Shown: piece by piece, positions 17,872 to 25,770 of the stretch | Position numbering within the stretch: position 1 is the first letter of the stretch | How the letters are laid out: every line of letters begins with the position of its first letter | Assembly: GCA_028281605.1 (NCBI GenBank) | Contig: JANQJO010000070.1 | Location: 1-46,311, forward strand | Length of the DNA stretch: 46,311 bases | DNA from: Pseudomonadales bacterium | GTDB taxonomy: Bacteria; Pseudomonadota; Gammaproteobacteria; Pseudomonadales; JANQJO01 | Reading direction: 5' to 3' | Notes under the pieces: model-generated | The model's database searches: none | What the model was told of the DNA's origin: nothing | Seen by the model: the letters and a program-made list of their open reading frames with translations, nothing else | Position numbers and translations under genes: made by a program

Positions 17872-19797
17872 TTATTGAGCTTTGCGAACGCGTAAGTACC
17901 ATTCGGATAACAGGCGTACTTGTTTCTCAGTATAACCTCTGTCTACCATGCGTTTGACAAAGTCTTCGTGTTTCTTTTGATCGTTTGTAGATGCTTTGGG
18001 GTTAAATGAAATGACAGGTAGTAAGTCTTCGGTGTTGGAAAACATTTTTTTCTCAATCACAGTACGTAGTTTTTCATAACTTAACCAGGAAGGGTTTTTG
18101 CCTTGGTTGTTGGCACGAGCCCTTAAGACAAAATTGACTACTTCGTTACGAAAATCTTTTGGATTGCTGATGCCGGCCGGTTTTTCGATTTTCTCCAGTT
18201 CCTCATTTAAAGAGCTTCGATCGAAAATTTCTCCTGTATCTGGGTCTCTATATTCTTGATCTTGAATCCAAAAATCGGCGTAAGTGACGTAACGATCAAA
18301 AATATTTTGGCCATATTCAGAATAAGATTCTAGGTAAGCGGTCTGAATTTCTTTGCCGATAAACTCTACATAGCGAGGAGCCAGATATTCTTTAATATAG
18401 CGTAAGTATTTGTCTCGGGTTTCATTTGGATATTGTTCTTGTTCAATTTGCCTTTCCAATACATGCAATAAATGAACTGGATTAGCGGCGACTTCAACGT
18501 GGTCGTAGTTGAACACTTTACTTAAAATTTTAAAAGAAAAGCGTGTAGAAAGGCCTTCCATACCTTCATTGACACCTGCGTTGTCTCGGTATTCTTGGTA
18601 CGACTTGGCTTTAGGGTCAGTATCTTTTAAGCTTTCACCATCGTAGATACGCATTTTAGAATAATAACTGGAGTTTTCAGGTTCTTTTAAGCGTGATAAT
18701 ACTGAAAATTGAGCCAACATTTTCAGTGTGTCTGGGGCGCACTGTGCATTGGCTAAAGAGCTGTGTTTGAGTAGTTTTTCATAAATTTTGATTTCTTCGG
18801 TTACACGCAAACAATAAGGTACTTTGACAATATAGATACGATCAATGAAAGCTTCATTGTTTTTGTTGTTTTTGAAGGTGTGCCATTCCGATTCATTGGA
18901 ATGGGCTAGAATTATGCCCTCATAGGGAATGGCGGCCATGCCTTCGGTGCCATTGTAATTACCTTCTTGTGTGGCGGTTAATAAAGGGTGTAGTACTTTA
19001 ATGGGTGCTTTGAACATTTCTACAAATTCTAATAAACCTTGGTTGGCTTTACACAGGCCTCCAGAATAGGCGTAAGCATCTGGATCGTGTTGGGCAAATT
19101 CTTCTAGTTTACGAATGTCAACTTTGCCTACCAGTGAGGAAATGTCTTGGTTGTTTTCATCTCCTGGTTCTGTTTTAGCTAAGGCACACTGATCTAGGAT
19201 GGATGGGTGTTTTTTAACAACTCGAAACTTAGAGATATCGCCGTTGTATTCGTGTAATCGTTTTACTGCCCAGGGTGACATGATTGTTTTGAGGTATCGC
19301 CTGGGGATACCGTACTCTTCTTCTAAAATTTCCCCATCTTCAGTTGGGTTGAAGAGGCCTAAGGGGGATTCATTGACAGGTGAATCTTTGATTGCGTAAA
19401 AAGGGACTTTTTCCATCAGTGATTTCAGCTTTTCTGCTAGGGACGATTTTCCACCCCCTACAGGGCCTAGTAAATACAAAATTTGCTTTTTTTCTTCCAA
19501 GCCTTGAGCGGCATGTTTGAAGTAAGAAACGATATTTTCAATACATTCTTCCATGCCGAAAAAATCATCAAAAGCAGGATAACGTTTGATGATTTTATTG
19601 GAAAAAATGCGGCTCATTCGAGGGTTTTTGGAGGTGTCTACTAATTCTGGTTCACCAATAGCCGTTAGGAGGCGTTCTGCAGCTGAGCTGTAAACGGTTT
19701 TATCTTCTCGACACAAATCTAAGAACTCTTGAATGGAGTACTCATCTTCTTTCGTCTTTTCGTAGCGACTTTGATAGTGGCTGAAAATGCTGTTCAT
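17872..19797 (-). CDS. yeaG: PrkA-type serine protein kinase / AAA+ protein (YeaG)
   Basis: 641 aa; E. coli YeaG is 644. The N-terminal AAA-like module has Walker A LLGPVGGGKSSLAEKLK (about residues 109-125), then LFNPTEDGEILEEEYGIPRRYL and SGGLCKANQGLLEFVEMFKAP. The C-terminal third (LNEELEKIEKPAGISNPKDFRNEVVNFVLRARANN) is the kinase-like part of the family. It is cytoplasmic and an early stress/stationary-phase regulator. The ribosome site GAGG lies 9 bases before ATG 19797. It is the first gene of prkA-yeaH-spoVR, with a candidate promoter about 200 bp upstream. Confidence 0.95.
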   Translation of the reverse strand: MNSIFSHYQSRYEKTKEDEYSIQEFLDLCREDKTVYSSAAERLLTAIGEPELVDTSKNPRMSRIFSNKIIKRYPAFDDFFGMEECIENIVSYFKHAAQGLEEKKQILYLLGPVGGGKSSLAEKLKSLMEKVPFYAIKDSPVNESPLGLFNPTEDGEILEEEYGIPRRYLKTIMSPWAVKRLHEYNGDISKFRVVKKHPSILDQCALAKTEPGDENNQDISSLVGKVDIRKLEEFAQHDPDAYAYSGGLCKANQGLLEFVEMFKAPIKVLHPLLTATQEGNYNGTEGMAAIPYEGIILAHSNESEWHTFKNNKNNEAFIDRIYIVKVPYCLRVTEEIKIYEKLLKHSSLANAQCAPDTLKMLAQFSVLSRLKEPENSSYYSKMRIYDGESLKDTDPKAKSYQEYRDNAGVNEGMEGLSTRFSFKILSKVFNYDHVEVAANPVHLLHVLERQIEQEQYPNETRDKYLRYIKEYLAPRYVEFIGKEIQTAYLESYSEYGQNIFDRYVTYADFWIQDQEYRDPDTGEIFDRSSLNEELEKIEKPAGISNPKDFRNEVVNFVLRARANNQGKNPSWLSYEKLRTVIEKKMFSNTEDLLPVISFNPKASTNDQKKHEDFVKRMVDRGYTEKQVRLLSEWYLRVRKAQ

Positions 19798-20132
19798 GAG
19801 TCCAACCTCGATTTGTCAATAATTAAGTGGCCAATGCTGTTTGTTTTGTGTATGTTTCGTTTTACATTTTTAACGCCGTATTTTGTAAATATAGACTTTT
19901 TTCTGTTGGTAAGGTTATGTTTCTTTAAAAAAGTAGCTGCGAGCTCGTAAATTTTCGTTGCTCTGGATGATAAAAATTTAGTGCTACTGTAGTTACAGTA
20001 TATGGTAGGCTTCTTTTGCTTCAAATGATATGGAGGTCTTTTCTGTTACAGGTTTACTTTTAGTTTTTTTATGTTCTTTCATTGTAAAAAGATTAAGGAA
20101 GATAGCGTAACTGGGTCTTAAGTGTGTTTATA
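19798..20132. other. Leader and promoter region of the prkA operon (335 bp)
   Basis: This lies between the apaH stop and the prkA start. It holds a candidate promoter and dyad (19985-20024), leaving an untranslated leader of about 190 nt. A 76-codon open frame on the minus strand (19794-20024) overlaps the prkA ATG by 4 bases. It is Lys/Asn-rich, unlike any family I know, and begins upstream of the proposed transcription start, so it is not called. Confidence 0.5.
19985..20024 (-). promoter_or_regulatory. Candidate prkA promoter with overlapping operator dyad
   Basis: On the minus strand TTGAAG (20024-20019), a 16-bp spacer and TATACT (20002-19997) form a good sigma-70/sigma-S type promoter. 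A perfect dyad TACTGTA-GT-TACAGTA (19985-20000) overlaps the -10 and the predicted start point, the classical place for a repressor. The half-sites resemble the LexA consensus, but their CTG-N6-CAG spacing is four bases short of the usual CTG-N10-CAG. Confidence 0.55.
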
Positions 20133-20945
20133 TTATGGGTATTGAGCATCTACTTGGATAAGGCATCGGTCTTCTAAACGCAGAGCAGACAGCTGGTTTC
20201 CCCATACGCAGCCTGTATCCAGGGCATAGAGCTTGGGATGGTCAACCTGGCCTTCTAAGGCAGCCCAGTGTCCAAAGACCATATGTGTGTGTTCAAGTCC
20301 TGGGTTTGGTAGTGTATACCAAGGTAGGAGATTTTCAGGTGCTTGGTTAGGGTGCCCTTTAAATCCAAGAGCTAAGTCTCCTTGTTTTGTAAGATAGCGC
20401 ATTCTGGTTAGAAAATTTACAATAAGCCTGGCTCTTGTCCACCCATCTAGCTCTTTGTGCCACTTTGTTGGAGTGTTACCATATAGATTACTTAGTAAAC
20501 TATGGCACTTAGGACTTTGTAACAGAGTTTCAATTTCTTTTGAATGCTTTTTAGCCTCTTGTAGACTCCAGCAAGGAGGGAAGCCAGCATGGCTCATGCT
20601 AAAGTTCAGTTGGGGGTCGTGAATAAACAAAGGTTGTTTTTTTAGCCAGTTGAGCAGTTTAGTTTTATCTGGGGCGTTTAAGATGTTGTTCAGTGTGTCG
20701 TGTGTTTTGGTTTTTTTTACACCAGCAGCTACAGCGAGTAGGTGTAAGTCGTGATTTCCTAGGACGACTCTAGCACGTTCACCCAATGATTGAATATAAC
20801 GTAGGGTCTCAAGGGATTGAGGGCCGCGATTGACTAAGTCACCACAAAACCATAGGCGATCTTGGTAGGATAGTTTGATTTTGTCCAGAAGTCGCATTAG
20901 GGGCTCATAGCAGCCTTGAACGTCTCCGATTGCATAAGTAGCCAT
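20133..20945 (-). CDS. apaH: Bis(5'-nucleosyl)-tetraphosphatase, symmetrical
   Basis: 270 aa. ApaH hydrolyses Ap4A to two ADP and also decaps Np4-capped RNA in E. coli. Metallophosphatase motifs are GDVQGCYEPLMRLLDKI (start), FCGDLVNRGPQSLETLRYI, VLGNHDLHLLAVAAG, SMSHAGFPP and VFGHWAALEG, near-invariant in this family. ATG 20945 gives MATYAIGDVQG, the usual N-terminus. It lies 23 bases downstream of apaG on the same strand, the standard apaG-apaH pair; the usual upstream genes pdxA and rsmA (ksgA) are not here. Confidence 0.96.
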   Translation of the reverse strand: MATYAIGDVQGCYEPLMRLLDKIKLSYQDRLWFCGDLVNRGPQSLETLRYIQSLGERARVVLGNHDLHLLAVAAGVKKTKTHDTLNNILNAPDKTKLLNWLKKQPLFIHDPQLNFSMSHAGFPPCWSLQEAKKHSKEIETLLQSPKCHSLLSNLYGNTPTKWHKELDGWTRARLIVNFLTRMRYLTKQGDLALGFKGHPNQAPENLLPWYTLPNPGLEHTHMVFGHWAALEGQVDHPKLYALDTGCVWGNQLSALRLEDRCLIQVDAQYP

Positions 20946-20968
20946 AGTGATTGATAAAGAGTTCTGAG

Positions 20969-21367
20969 TCAGTGTATTTGGTTGGGAGTAGCCAAGCTAA
21001 AAGCTGGAATGGGTATTTCAAAGCGGGTGCCATCGCTTGCCAGCATTTGATAGCTGCCGTGCATGTGGCCAAACGGTGTTTTTAGTATAATGCCACTGGT
21101 ATAGCGATACTGCTCTCCCAGCTGGATTTCGGGCTGTTGGCCAATGACGCCCATACCTTTGACTTCTTCGAGTTCATCTCTACCGTCTGTAATGACCCAA
21201 TGTCTACTTAATAGCTTGGCCATTAGTTGGCCTTGATTATGAATGGTTACGTGGTAGGCAAAGACATATTGAAAATTATCGGGTTGACTGTGTTCGGGTA
21301 AATATTCACTAACAGCCGTTGCGGTTATGTAGTATTTGTTTTTTCTTTGTGTTGAGTTGCTGTTCAC
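20969..21367 (-). CDS. apaG: ApaG (Co2+/Mg2+ efflux protein family)
   Basis: 132 aa, close to the family length of 125. A single DUF525 fibronectin-III-like domain shows FAYHVTIHNQGQLMAKLLSRHWVITDGRDE, VKGMGVIGQQPEI, YRYTSGIILKTPFGHMHGSYQML and the terminal FEIPIPAFSLA. It is cytoplasmic, of uncertain biochemical role, and historically linked to cobalt resistance in Salmonella. It is the first gene of apaG-apaH. Upstream 268 bp hold repeat copy R3 and the end of the next minus-strand gene. Confidence 0.94.
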   Translation of the reverse strand: MNSNSTQRKNKYYITATAVSEYLPEHSQPDNFQYVFAYHVTIHNQGQLMAKLLSRHWVITDGRDELEEVKGMGVIGQQPEIQLGEQYRYTSGIILKTPFGHMHGSYQMLASDGTRFEIPIPAFSLATPNQIH

Positions 21368-21424
21368 TGAGTGTTAATCCTTATTTATCATCTTTATTGA
21401 GTTTGCATGTATGTTTTTGAACTA

Positions 21425-21471
21425 AAACAGCCATGAGCGATGCAATTTTCGTCACCTTAGGTGATGAAAAT
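21425..21471 (-). repeat. Palindromic intergenic repeat, copy R3 (inverted)
   Basis: On the minus strand it reads ATTTTCATCACC-TAAG-GTGACGAAAATTGCA followed by TCGCTCATGGCTGTTTT, with the same palindrome and tail as R1, R2 and R4. The outer 4 bp of one arm are lost. It is the only copy in this orientation. Confidence 0.85.
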
Positions 21472-21635
21472 ATTTTTGATTGTGTGCTGTCTTGAGCAGC
21501 GTGTTCATTATAATCATTTGTCTAAGGGAGGATGCAAGTAATGACACGTAAAATTCAAAATAACTTTGTATTTTAAATTCGTGATTTGTGGATAATTGGG
21601 TGAGTGTGTTGGCTGAGTGGTGATAGAACTCTGAT

Positions 21636-21872
21636 TTATGGAAATAGATTTTTGAGCAGCGGTAAAACTTCAACAACAATCACCAAGCCAATCATCCATT
21701 GTACAGGCTTTATTTTGTAATCAAGCTTGTTAATATTTTGCTTGATTTCATTTATATCGGATTTAGTTGCCAGATTCTCAGATGACAAGGCTTCAGCTGC
21801 TGCTTGTGCATCTTGTTCAGGAACACCCGCTTTTCGAAAAGCGTTATAGACTTCGGTGATCATCGTGGTCAT
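21636..21872 (-). CDS. Small coiled-coil membrane protein (DUF1640-like)
   Basis: 78 aa. Residues 1-30 (VYNAFRKAGVPEQDAQAAAEAL) and the following LATKSDINEIKQNINKLDYKIK form helices with a short coiled coil. One hydrophobic segment, WMIGLVIVVEVLPLL, ends the protein. This layout (helix, 'LATKxDI' coiled coil, C-terminal anchor) is that of small DUF1640/CCDC90-like proteins common near mobile or accessory genes. Function is unknown. A second ATG at 21863 is an equally good start. Confidence 0.65.
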   Translation of the reverse strand: MTTMITEVYNAFRKAGVPEQDAQAAAEALSSENLATKSDINEIKQNINKLDYKIKPVQWMIGLVIVVEVLPLLKNLFP

Positions 21873-22057
21873 AAATTAAGGTCCAATGACTCATTGATTA
21901 TTTAAGGTATTTATAAAGTTGTTCATAGTACCTGACTCCTACTCCCAATCACAATATCTTAGCCGATACTTTAATTTAGATCAATAGTTGTACAAATACG
22001 CCCTAAGAAACATGCATGAAATAACTTTAACATTTGTCGCTCCTAAACTCACTTTGC

Positions 22058-22630
22058 TTAATTTGATTTTAGAGTTTCATAGGCTTGACGAATGTGAATA
22101 AAAGTTTCTTGATCGCCACCTTTATCGGGGTGGTGTTGGTTTGCTAATTCTCGATATCGTTCCTTAATGGTATCTGCATTGGCGTTCGGCTCAAGTTCTA
22201 AAATACTTAAAGCTTTGGTGCGGTTACTATTCTTGGTAAATATTGACCAAAAGTTATCTAATAATAATGACACGTCTTCTTCAGTGGTTTTTTGGAAATT
22301 ATTCCAATCTAAATAGTAAGTGGCTAGGTTGCTGTGATCTGTTGATAAGGCTTGCTGTGTGGGTGGTGATGTTTGCAGCTTAATGCATAAGGGCGAAATT
22401 TCTAGGTTGAGTGTTTTTTTTGTATGTTGCGTTTGCCACAGTTCTTCTTGTAGCTGGTAGAGTGCGTTCATGAGAATGAAGTGTTTTTGAAATAGGGCAA
22501 GCTGAGCGTTGGCGGTAAGGCTTGCGAAGCAAGAGTGTTTACAAAGCAGTTGCAGCAGCTCGTGTTCACTCAGACCTTGCGGGTGTTGCTGTAATAGTTT
22601 AAGAATGTCAGTTGCTAATGAATTGGGCAT
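22058..22630 (-). CDS. DnaJ-related protein with C-terminal J domain
   Basis: 190 aa. The N-terminal ~130 residues (ILKLLQQHPQGLSEHELLQLLCKH...ALYQLQEELWQ) match the DnaJ-related N-terminal domain of Pseudomonas-type proteins. The last ~50 are a J domain (LSILELEPNANADTIKERYRELANQHHPDKGGDQ) with the HPD tripeptide that stimulates DnaK ATPase. It is a cytoplasmic co-chaperone with unknown clients. It lies 15 bases downstream of the TonB-like gene on the same strand, so the two are probably cotranscribed. Confidence 0.85.
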   Translation of the reverse strand: MPNSLATDILKLLQQHPQGLSEHELLQLLCKHSCFASLTANAQLALFQKHFILMNALYQLQEELWQTQHTKKTLNLEISPLCIKLQTSPPTQQALSTDHSNLATYYLDWNNFQKTTEEDVSLLLDNFWSIFTKNSNRTKALSILELEPNANADTIKERYRELANQHHPDKGGDQETFIHIRQAYETLKSN

Positions 22631-22645
22631 CTTGTGATCAATTGC

Positions 22646-23512
22646 TTAATGGCTAGACAAGTATTTACCTTTTTCAAAATTCCAGGTTCGAATAATCTCC
22701 AATATGTCTGTATTTTTGTGCAGCTCTTCTGGAAAGGGTGCAAAAGGTGCTGCCATGCGCACTACTTGTATTGCGGCATCATCTAATGCTTTGTAACCGG
22801 AGCTATTTAAGAGGCTGATTTTGTAGACTGTGCCGTCAGGGTTGATGGCAACTAGCAAGCGTAAGCTGCCGATGAGCTCTCTGGTTTTCAGCTCACTATA
22901 GCGTGAATTACCAATCGTTTCGATCTTGCTGCGCCAGGCATCTAAGTAGGCTGCATCTGCTGCTGCTTTGGCTGACAGAGCTGTTAAGCGGCGTTTGCGT
23001 GGTTTTTTGGCGTATATCTGACGTTTCTCACGCAGCTGTGCTTCAAGGCTGGCTATTTCTAGACTGCGATTTAATAATGTCAAAGAGTTCGGTTTGGGTT
23101 TTTGCGCTTGTTCAGTATGAGCTTCAGTTTGTTGTTTTTGGGTCATACGAAATTGGCTCTGTGCAGTGGTTTGTACCAATTGTCTGTCAATGGGTTTGGG
23201 AGCTTGGCTGGAGTTTTGTTGTGCTTTTTGTATTTCGTTGAATGTATTATTACTGAATTCAGCCACTTGAGTGGTTGACGTCAAGACTTTTTCATCCAGT
23301 ACACCACTGCCTTCTTGATTGGTTTGGGCAAGAAAATCAGCTTTTTCAGGAGCCTTGTCACTGGAGTGTACCGCCAGAGTAACTTCTAGTGTTGTAGGTC
23401 TTTGGTTCGGTTTGTCAGAGCCAAAGCCTAAACCAAAAATTAGGCTGGCATGTACGGCAGAGGCCAAAAACAGGCAGAAGTGCAAGCGGTCGTGTGTGGA
23501 GGTGGATGACAT
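22646..23512 (-). CDS. TonB-family energy transducer (TonB3-like)
   Basis: 288 aa. It has an N-terminal membrane anchor (FCLFLASAVHASLIFGLGF, ~residues 12-30), a long Gln/Lys/Thr-rich periplasmic linker including a basic KKPRKRR stretch, and a C-terminal TonB domain (GSLRLLVAINPDGTVYKISLLNSSGYKALDDAAIQVVRMAAPFAPFP). In P. aeruginosa the gene beside gshB-pilG is tonB3, needed for twitching motility rather than iron uptake. Position beside gshB and pilG here supports that assignment. An acidic orphan ORF now separates it from gshB. Confidence 0.87.
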   Translation of the reverse strand: MSSTSTHDRLHFCLFLASAVHASLIFGLGFGSDKPNQRPTTLEVTLAVHSSDKAPEKADFLAQTNQEGSGVLDEKVLTSTTQVAEFSNNTFNEIQKAQQNSSQAPKPIDRQLVQTTAQSQFRMTQKQQTEAHTEQAQKPKPNSLTLLNRSLEIASLEAQLREKRQIYAKKPRKRRLTALSAKAAADAAYLDAWRSKIETIGNSRYSELKTRELIGSLRLLVAINPDGTVYKISLLNSSGYKALDDAAIQVVRMAAPFAPFPEELHKNTDILEIIRTWNFEKGKYLSSH

Positions 23513-23779
23513 TGTTTCGATATTTTTTGGTCGTCAGGGTATAAGTAAAAGCTTTAGTAAGTCTAGTGCCAATAGAGTAGGTTAGCACGGTTATCTGTTA
23601 GATATGCAGGATAATGGATGAGGTAATATTTCAAGTTGATGTTGTCTTGCGCTTTATTCAGAAATAAACTTTTTATTTTCAATAAGTTAGGCTTGACATG
23701 GAGGGGCTTATGAAAGAACATTATTATATTTTGAAGATACAAGTTTTCCTGAATTTTTACTTTATGAAGGAGCAAATTA

Positions 23780-24454
23780 ATGGCTGATAAAGGTGTATCA
23801 CCAATACCAATCAATAATTATTCGGTGAGAGCATATTCACAACAACAACAAGATAAAAAAGTAGATAACAAGAGCGGCTTAAATTTGGATGGCCAGACCA
23901 CTTTTTTAGGAAAAACAGAGGTGCCATCAGGCCGTGATTCTGCTTCGTCGTCTGGTAATGACTTGCGTGATTCTAACTCGTGTGACCGTCAGGCAAAATT
24001 GGAGGCTATTGCTGATGTTCTTCAGGTACTAACGCCGCGATCAAAGCAGGAAGGGTTACCATCTCACCCTCTGAGCTGGAGTGAAATAAGTAGTGATGAT
24101 GATACAGAAAGAGTGGGAAAGGAAGATGAAGAAGGTTTAGACTGTTTATCTGAGGATGATGCTCAAGTTGGAGATGCAGTAAAAGCTCTCGTGCTAGAAG
24201 TTTTGAATAGTGGTGATACAGATGATAAGAATGAAATTACCAAATGTGAGGTATCAGAAGGCGCGGCACACATAAGCAGTAGTGAGGGTGATAGTGATGG
24301 AGGTTGGACTTTTGTAAATGGGGATTTCGATTGTGAGGCTGTGTCATCATCATCCAGTTTAGGAGAACAGAATGATCCACAGTCCGTTGAGGAGCAAGAA
24401 AGGAAGTTGCTTGCATTTTCATTTTTTGGAAAGAATAGTTTCTATATGGTCTAG
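23780..24454 (+). CDS. Acidic, Ser-rich orphan protein with LIR-like motifs
   Basis: 224 aa; no family recognised. Strong AAGGAG site 7 bases before ATG 23780, which argues that it is translated. The N-terminal 70 residues are Gln/Ser/Asn-rich. A short helix at 71-84 (QAKLEAIADVLQVL) follows. The rest is strongly acidic with Ser clusters. Two motifs of the W-x-x-[hydrophobic] type lie in acidic surroundings: WSEI at 100-103 followed by SSDDDTE, and WTFV at 176-179 preceded by SSSEGDSDGG. These look like eukaryotic LC3/Atg8-interacting regions, which is suggestive only. No signal peptide or membrane span. Its last 36 bases overlap gshB antisense, and it interrupts the tonB3-gshB neighbourhood. 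Confidence 0.65.
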   Translation: MADKGVSPIPINNYSVRAYSQQQQDKKVDNKSGLNLDGQTTFLGKTEVPSGRDSASSSGNDLRDSNSCDRQAKLEAIADVLQVLTPRSKQEGLPSHPLSWSEISSDDDTERVGKEDEEGLDCLSEDDAQVGDAVKALVLEVLNSGDTDDKNEITKCEVSEGAAHISSSEGDSDGGWTFVNGDFDCEAVSSSSSLGEQNDPQSVEEQERKLLAFSFFGKNSFYMV

Positions 24455-25390
24455 AAAATATGATGATATATTAACATCAAACCATTGGTCTAGCTCACGA
24501 ATACAGGTAGGGCTCGTCACGTTGATCTCTGTTAAAAAGTCTCCAATGATATCAATGCCAACAAAGTGTAGGCCTTTTTGTCGCAGTTTGGGACCAATTT
24601 GTTCGCAGATCCAATAATCACGTTCGCTGAGCTCTTGACCAATTCCTTTACCTCCTGCGGCTAGGTTACCTCTTATATCTGATCCTTGTGGAATGCGGGC
24701 CAGAGCATATGGGATCGGTTTGCCGTTGATGAGTAGTACTCTTTTATCGCCCTGTTGTACTTGTGGGAGATATTGTTGAGCCATAATTGGGAGTTTGCCA
24801 TGTTCGGTTAGCAAATCAACGATAACAGCCAAGTTGTCAGCGCTGGAAGCTACTTTAAAAATGCCTTGGCCACCCATACCGTTAAGCGGCTTAATAATAC
24901 AAGGTCCTTGTTCTTGGAGAAAATGTGCGATGTCAGTTTGGCTAGATGTAACTAAGGTGGGGGGGGTGCACTGAGGAAACTCCAGTGCAAAGAGCTTTTC
25001 ATTGCAATTGCGCAAGCTCTGTGGTTGATTGATAACAAGGGCTCCCTCGCGCTCTGCCGCTTCAAGTAAATAAGTGGTGAATATATAGCTCATGTCGAAA
25101 GGGGGGTCTTTGCGCATGAGGATAATGTCTAATTCTGAAAGTTTTAGCGCTTGTTCAGTTGTGATATCATACCAATTCTTTTGATTGTTGTTGAGTGCCT
25201 GCTCTTTGATGGATAGTTGTGCAGCTTTTGCTTTAACCGAGTTGTTTGTTGATTGTGACAAAGTATTATGTGTGAAGTAATACAAACGCCAGTTTCTTTT
25301 TTGAGCTTCTAGAAGGATGGCAACGGTGCTGTCTTTTTGTTGTTTTATACTGGAAAGGGGGTCCATTACAACCCCAAGACGTATCGTCAT
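24419..25390 (-). CDS. gshB: Glutathione synthetase
   Basis: 323 aa, the bacterial length. It joins gamma-glutamylcysteine and glycine using ATP. ATP-grasp features are RLGVVMDPLSSIKQQKDSTVAILLEA (start), LMRKDPPFDMSYIFTTYLLE, INQPQSLRNCNEKLFALEF, CIIKPLNGMGGQGIFKV, RIPQGSDIRGNLAAGGKG and GIDIIGDFLTEINVTSPTCIREL with metal ligands. It is divergent from pilG, as next to the chp cluster in Pseudomonas. Its 3' end overlaps the orphan ORF on the other strand. Confidence 0.97.
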   Translation of the reverse strand: MTIRLGVVMDPLSSIKQQKDSTVAILLEAQKRNWRLYYFTHNTLSQSTNNSVKAKAAQLSIKEQALNNNQKNWYDITTEQALKLSELDIILMRKDPPFDMSYIFTTYLLEAAEREGALVINQPQSLRNCNEKLFALEFPQCTPPTLVTSSQTDIAHFLQEQGPCIIKPLNGMGGQGIFKVASSADNLAVIVDLLTEHGKLPIMAQQYLPQVQQGDKRVLLINGKPIPYALARIPQGSDIRGNLAAGGKGIGQELSERDYWICEQIGPKLRQKGLHFVGIDIIGDFLTEINVTSPTCIRELDQWFDVNISSYFLDHIETILSKK

Positions 25391-25460
25391 AGTGTTGAGT
25401 TCTTTTGTTTATGGCAGTTGATCGATCAAAAGTTCATTATGCTGTATTTTACCGTGTAAA

Positions 25461-25511
25461 TGCAATTTTCATCACCTAGGGTGACGAAAATTGCATCGCT
25501 CATGGCTGTTT
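25461..25511 (+). repeat. Palindromic intergenic repeat, copy R4 (best copy)
   Basis: TGCAATTTTCATCACC-TAGG-GTGACGAAAATTGCA is a 16-bp inverted repeat with a single mismatch. It is followed by TCGCTCATGGCTGTTT and preceded by TTTACCGTGTAAA. On RNA it would form a long stable hairpin, but it has no T-run. Confidence 0.9.
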
Positions 25512-25542
25512 ACTGGGAAAATGAATTTTTATCACCTGAAGC
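25512..25542 (+). repeat. Truncated tandem copy of the repeat (R4')
   Basis: TACTGGGAAAATGAATTTTTATCACCTGAAG starts exactly where the next unit would begin. Its left arm lies 61 bp after that of R4, and the right arm and tail are lost. This gives the unit length (about 61 bp) and shows the unit can occur in tandem. Confidence 0.65.
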
Positions 25543-25669
25543 GTTGTGGTTTATGTTTTTATTTATTTTTTCAAGAAGTTAATATGATTATGTGGTTTGT
25601 ATTGGGTTTGTATGGTTCGGGTTTGGTCAAAGGTTTATAGCAGTGTGTTTGATATGGTCTAAGCTTAAG

Positions 25670-25683
25670 CTTAAGAAGAGTGG
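25670..25683. promoter_or_regulatory. Palindrome upstream of pilG
   Basis: TAAGCTTAAGCTTA is a perfect 14-bp palindrome, 87 bases before the pilG start, built from overlapping AAGCTT units. It may be an operator for the chemosensory operon; no protein can be named. Confidence 0.25.
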
Positions 25684-25770
25684 TATTTCTGTGAGCTATA
25701 ACGTACGTAATGCATTTGCGTGCAGTCATAAAGATGGTATCTACATTGTGGGTAGTTAAAGGCATTATCA

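Larger units (their letters stand above)
25391..25770. other. Intergenic region gshB-pilG (380 bp)
   Basis: This spacer lies between divergent gshB and pilG. It holds repeat copy R4, a truncated tandem copy after it, and a 14-bp palindrome near pilG. It should contain the promoter of the whole chemosensory operon, but no convincing -35/-10 pair was found. No gene recognised. Confidence 0.5.

Noticed and set aside
19985..20000. LexA (SOS) box upstream of prkA
   Set aside because: The half-sites fit, but spacing is CTG-N6-CAG instead of CTG-N10-CAG, so LexA binding is not supported.
19794..20024. 76-codon minus-strand frame overlapping the prkA start by 4 bases
   Set aside because: It starts upstream of the proposed promoter start point, has Lys/Asn-rich chance composition, and no known family or ribosome site.
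21452..21679. 75-codon minus-strand frame in the apaG/DUF1640 gap
   Set aside because: It overlaps repeat copy R3 and the 3' end of the real small membrane protein gene; composition looks random.
23693..23727. TTGACA as a promoter for the acidic orphan gene
   Set aside because: The nearest TATTAT is 23 bp away, too far for a sigma-70 promoter, and nothing acceptable lies at 16-18 bp.
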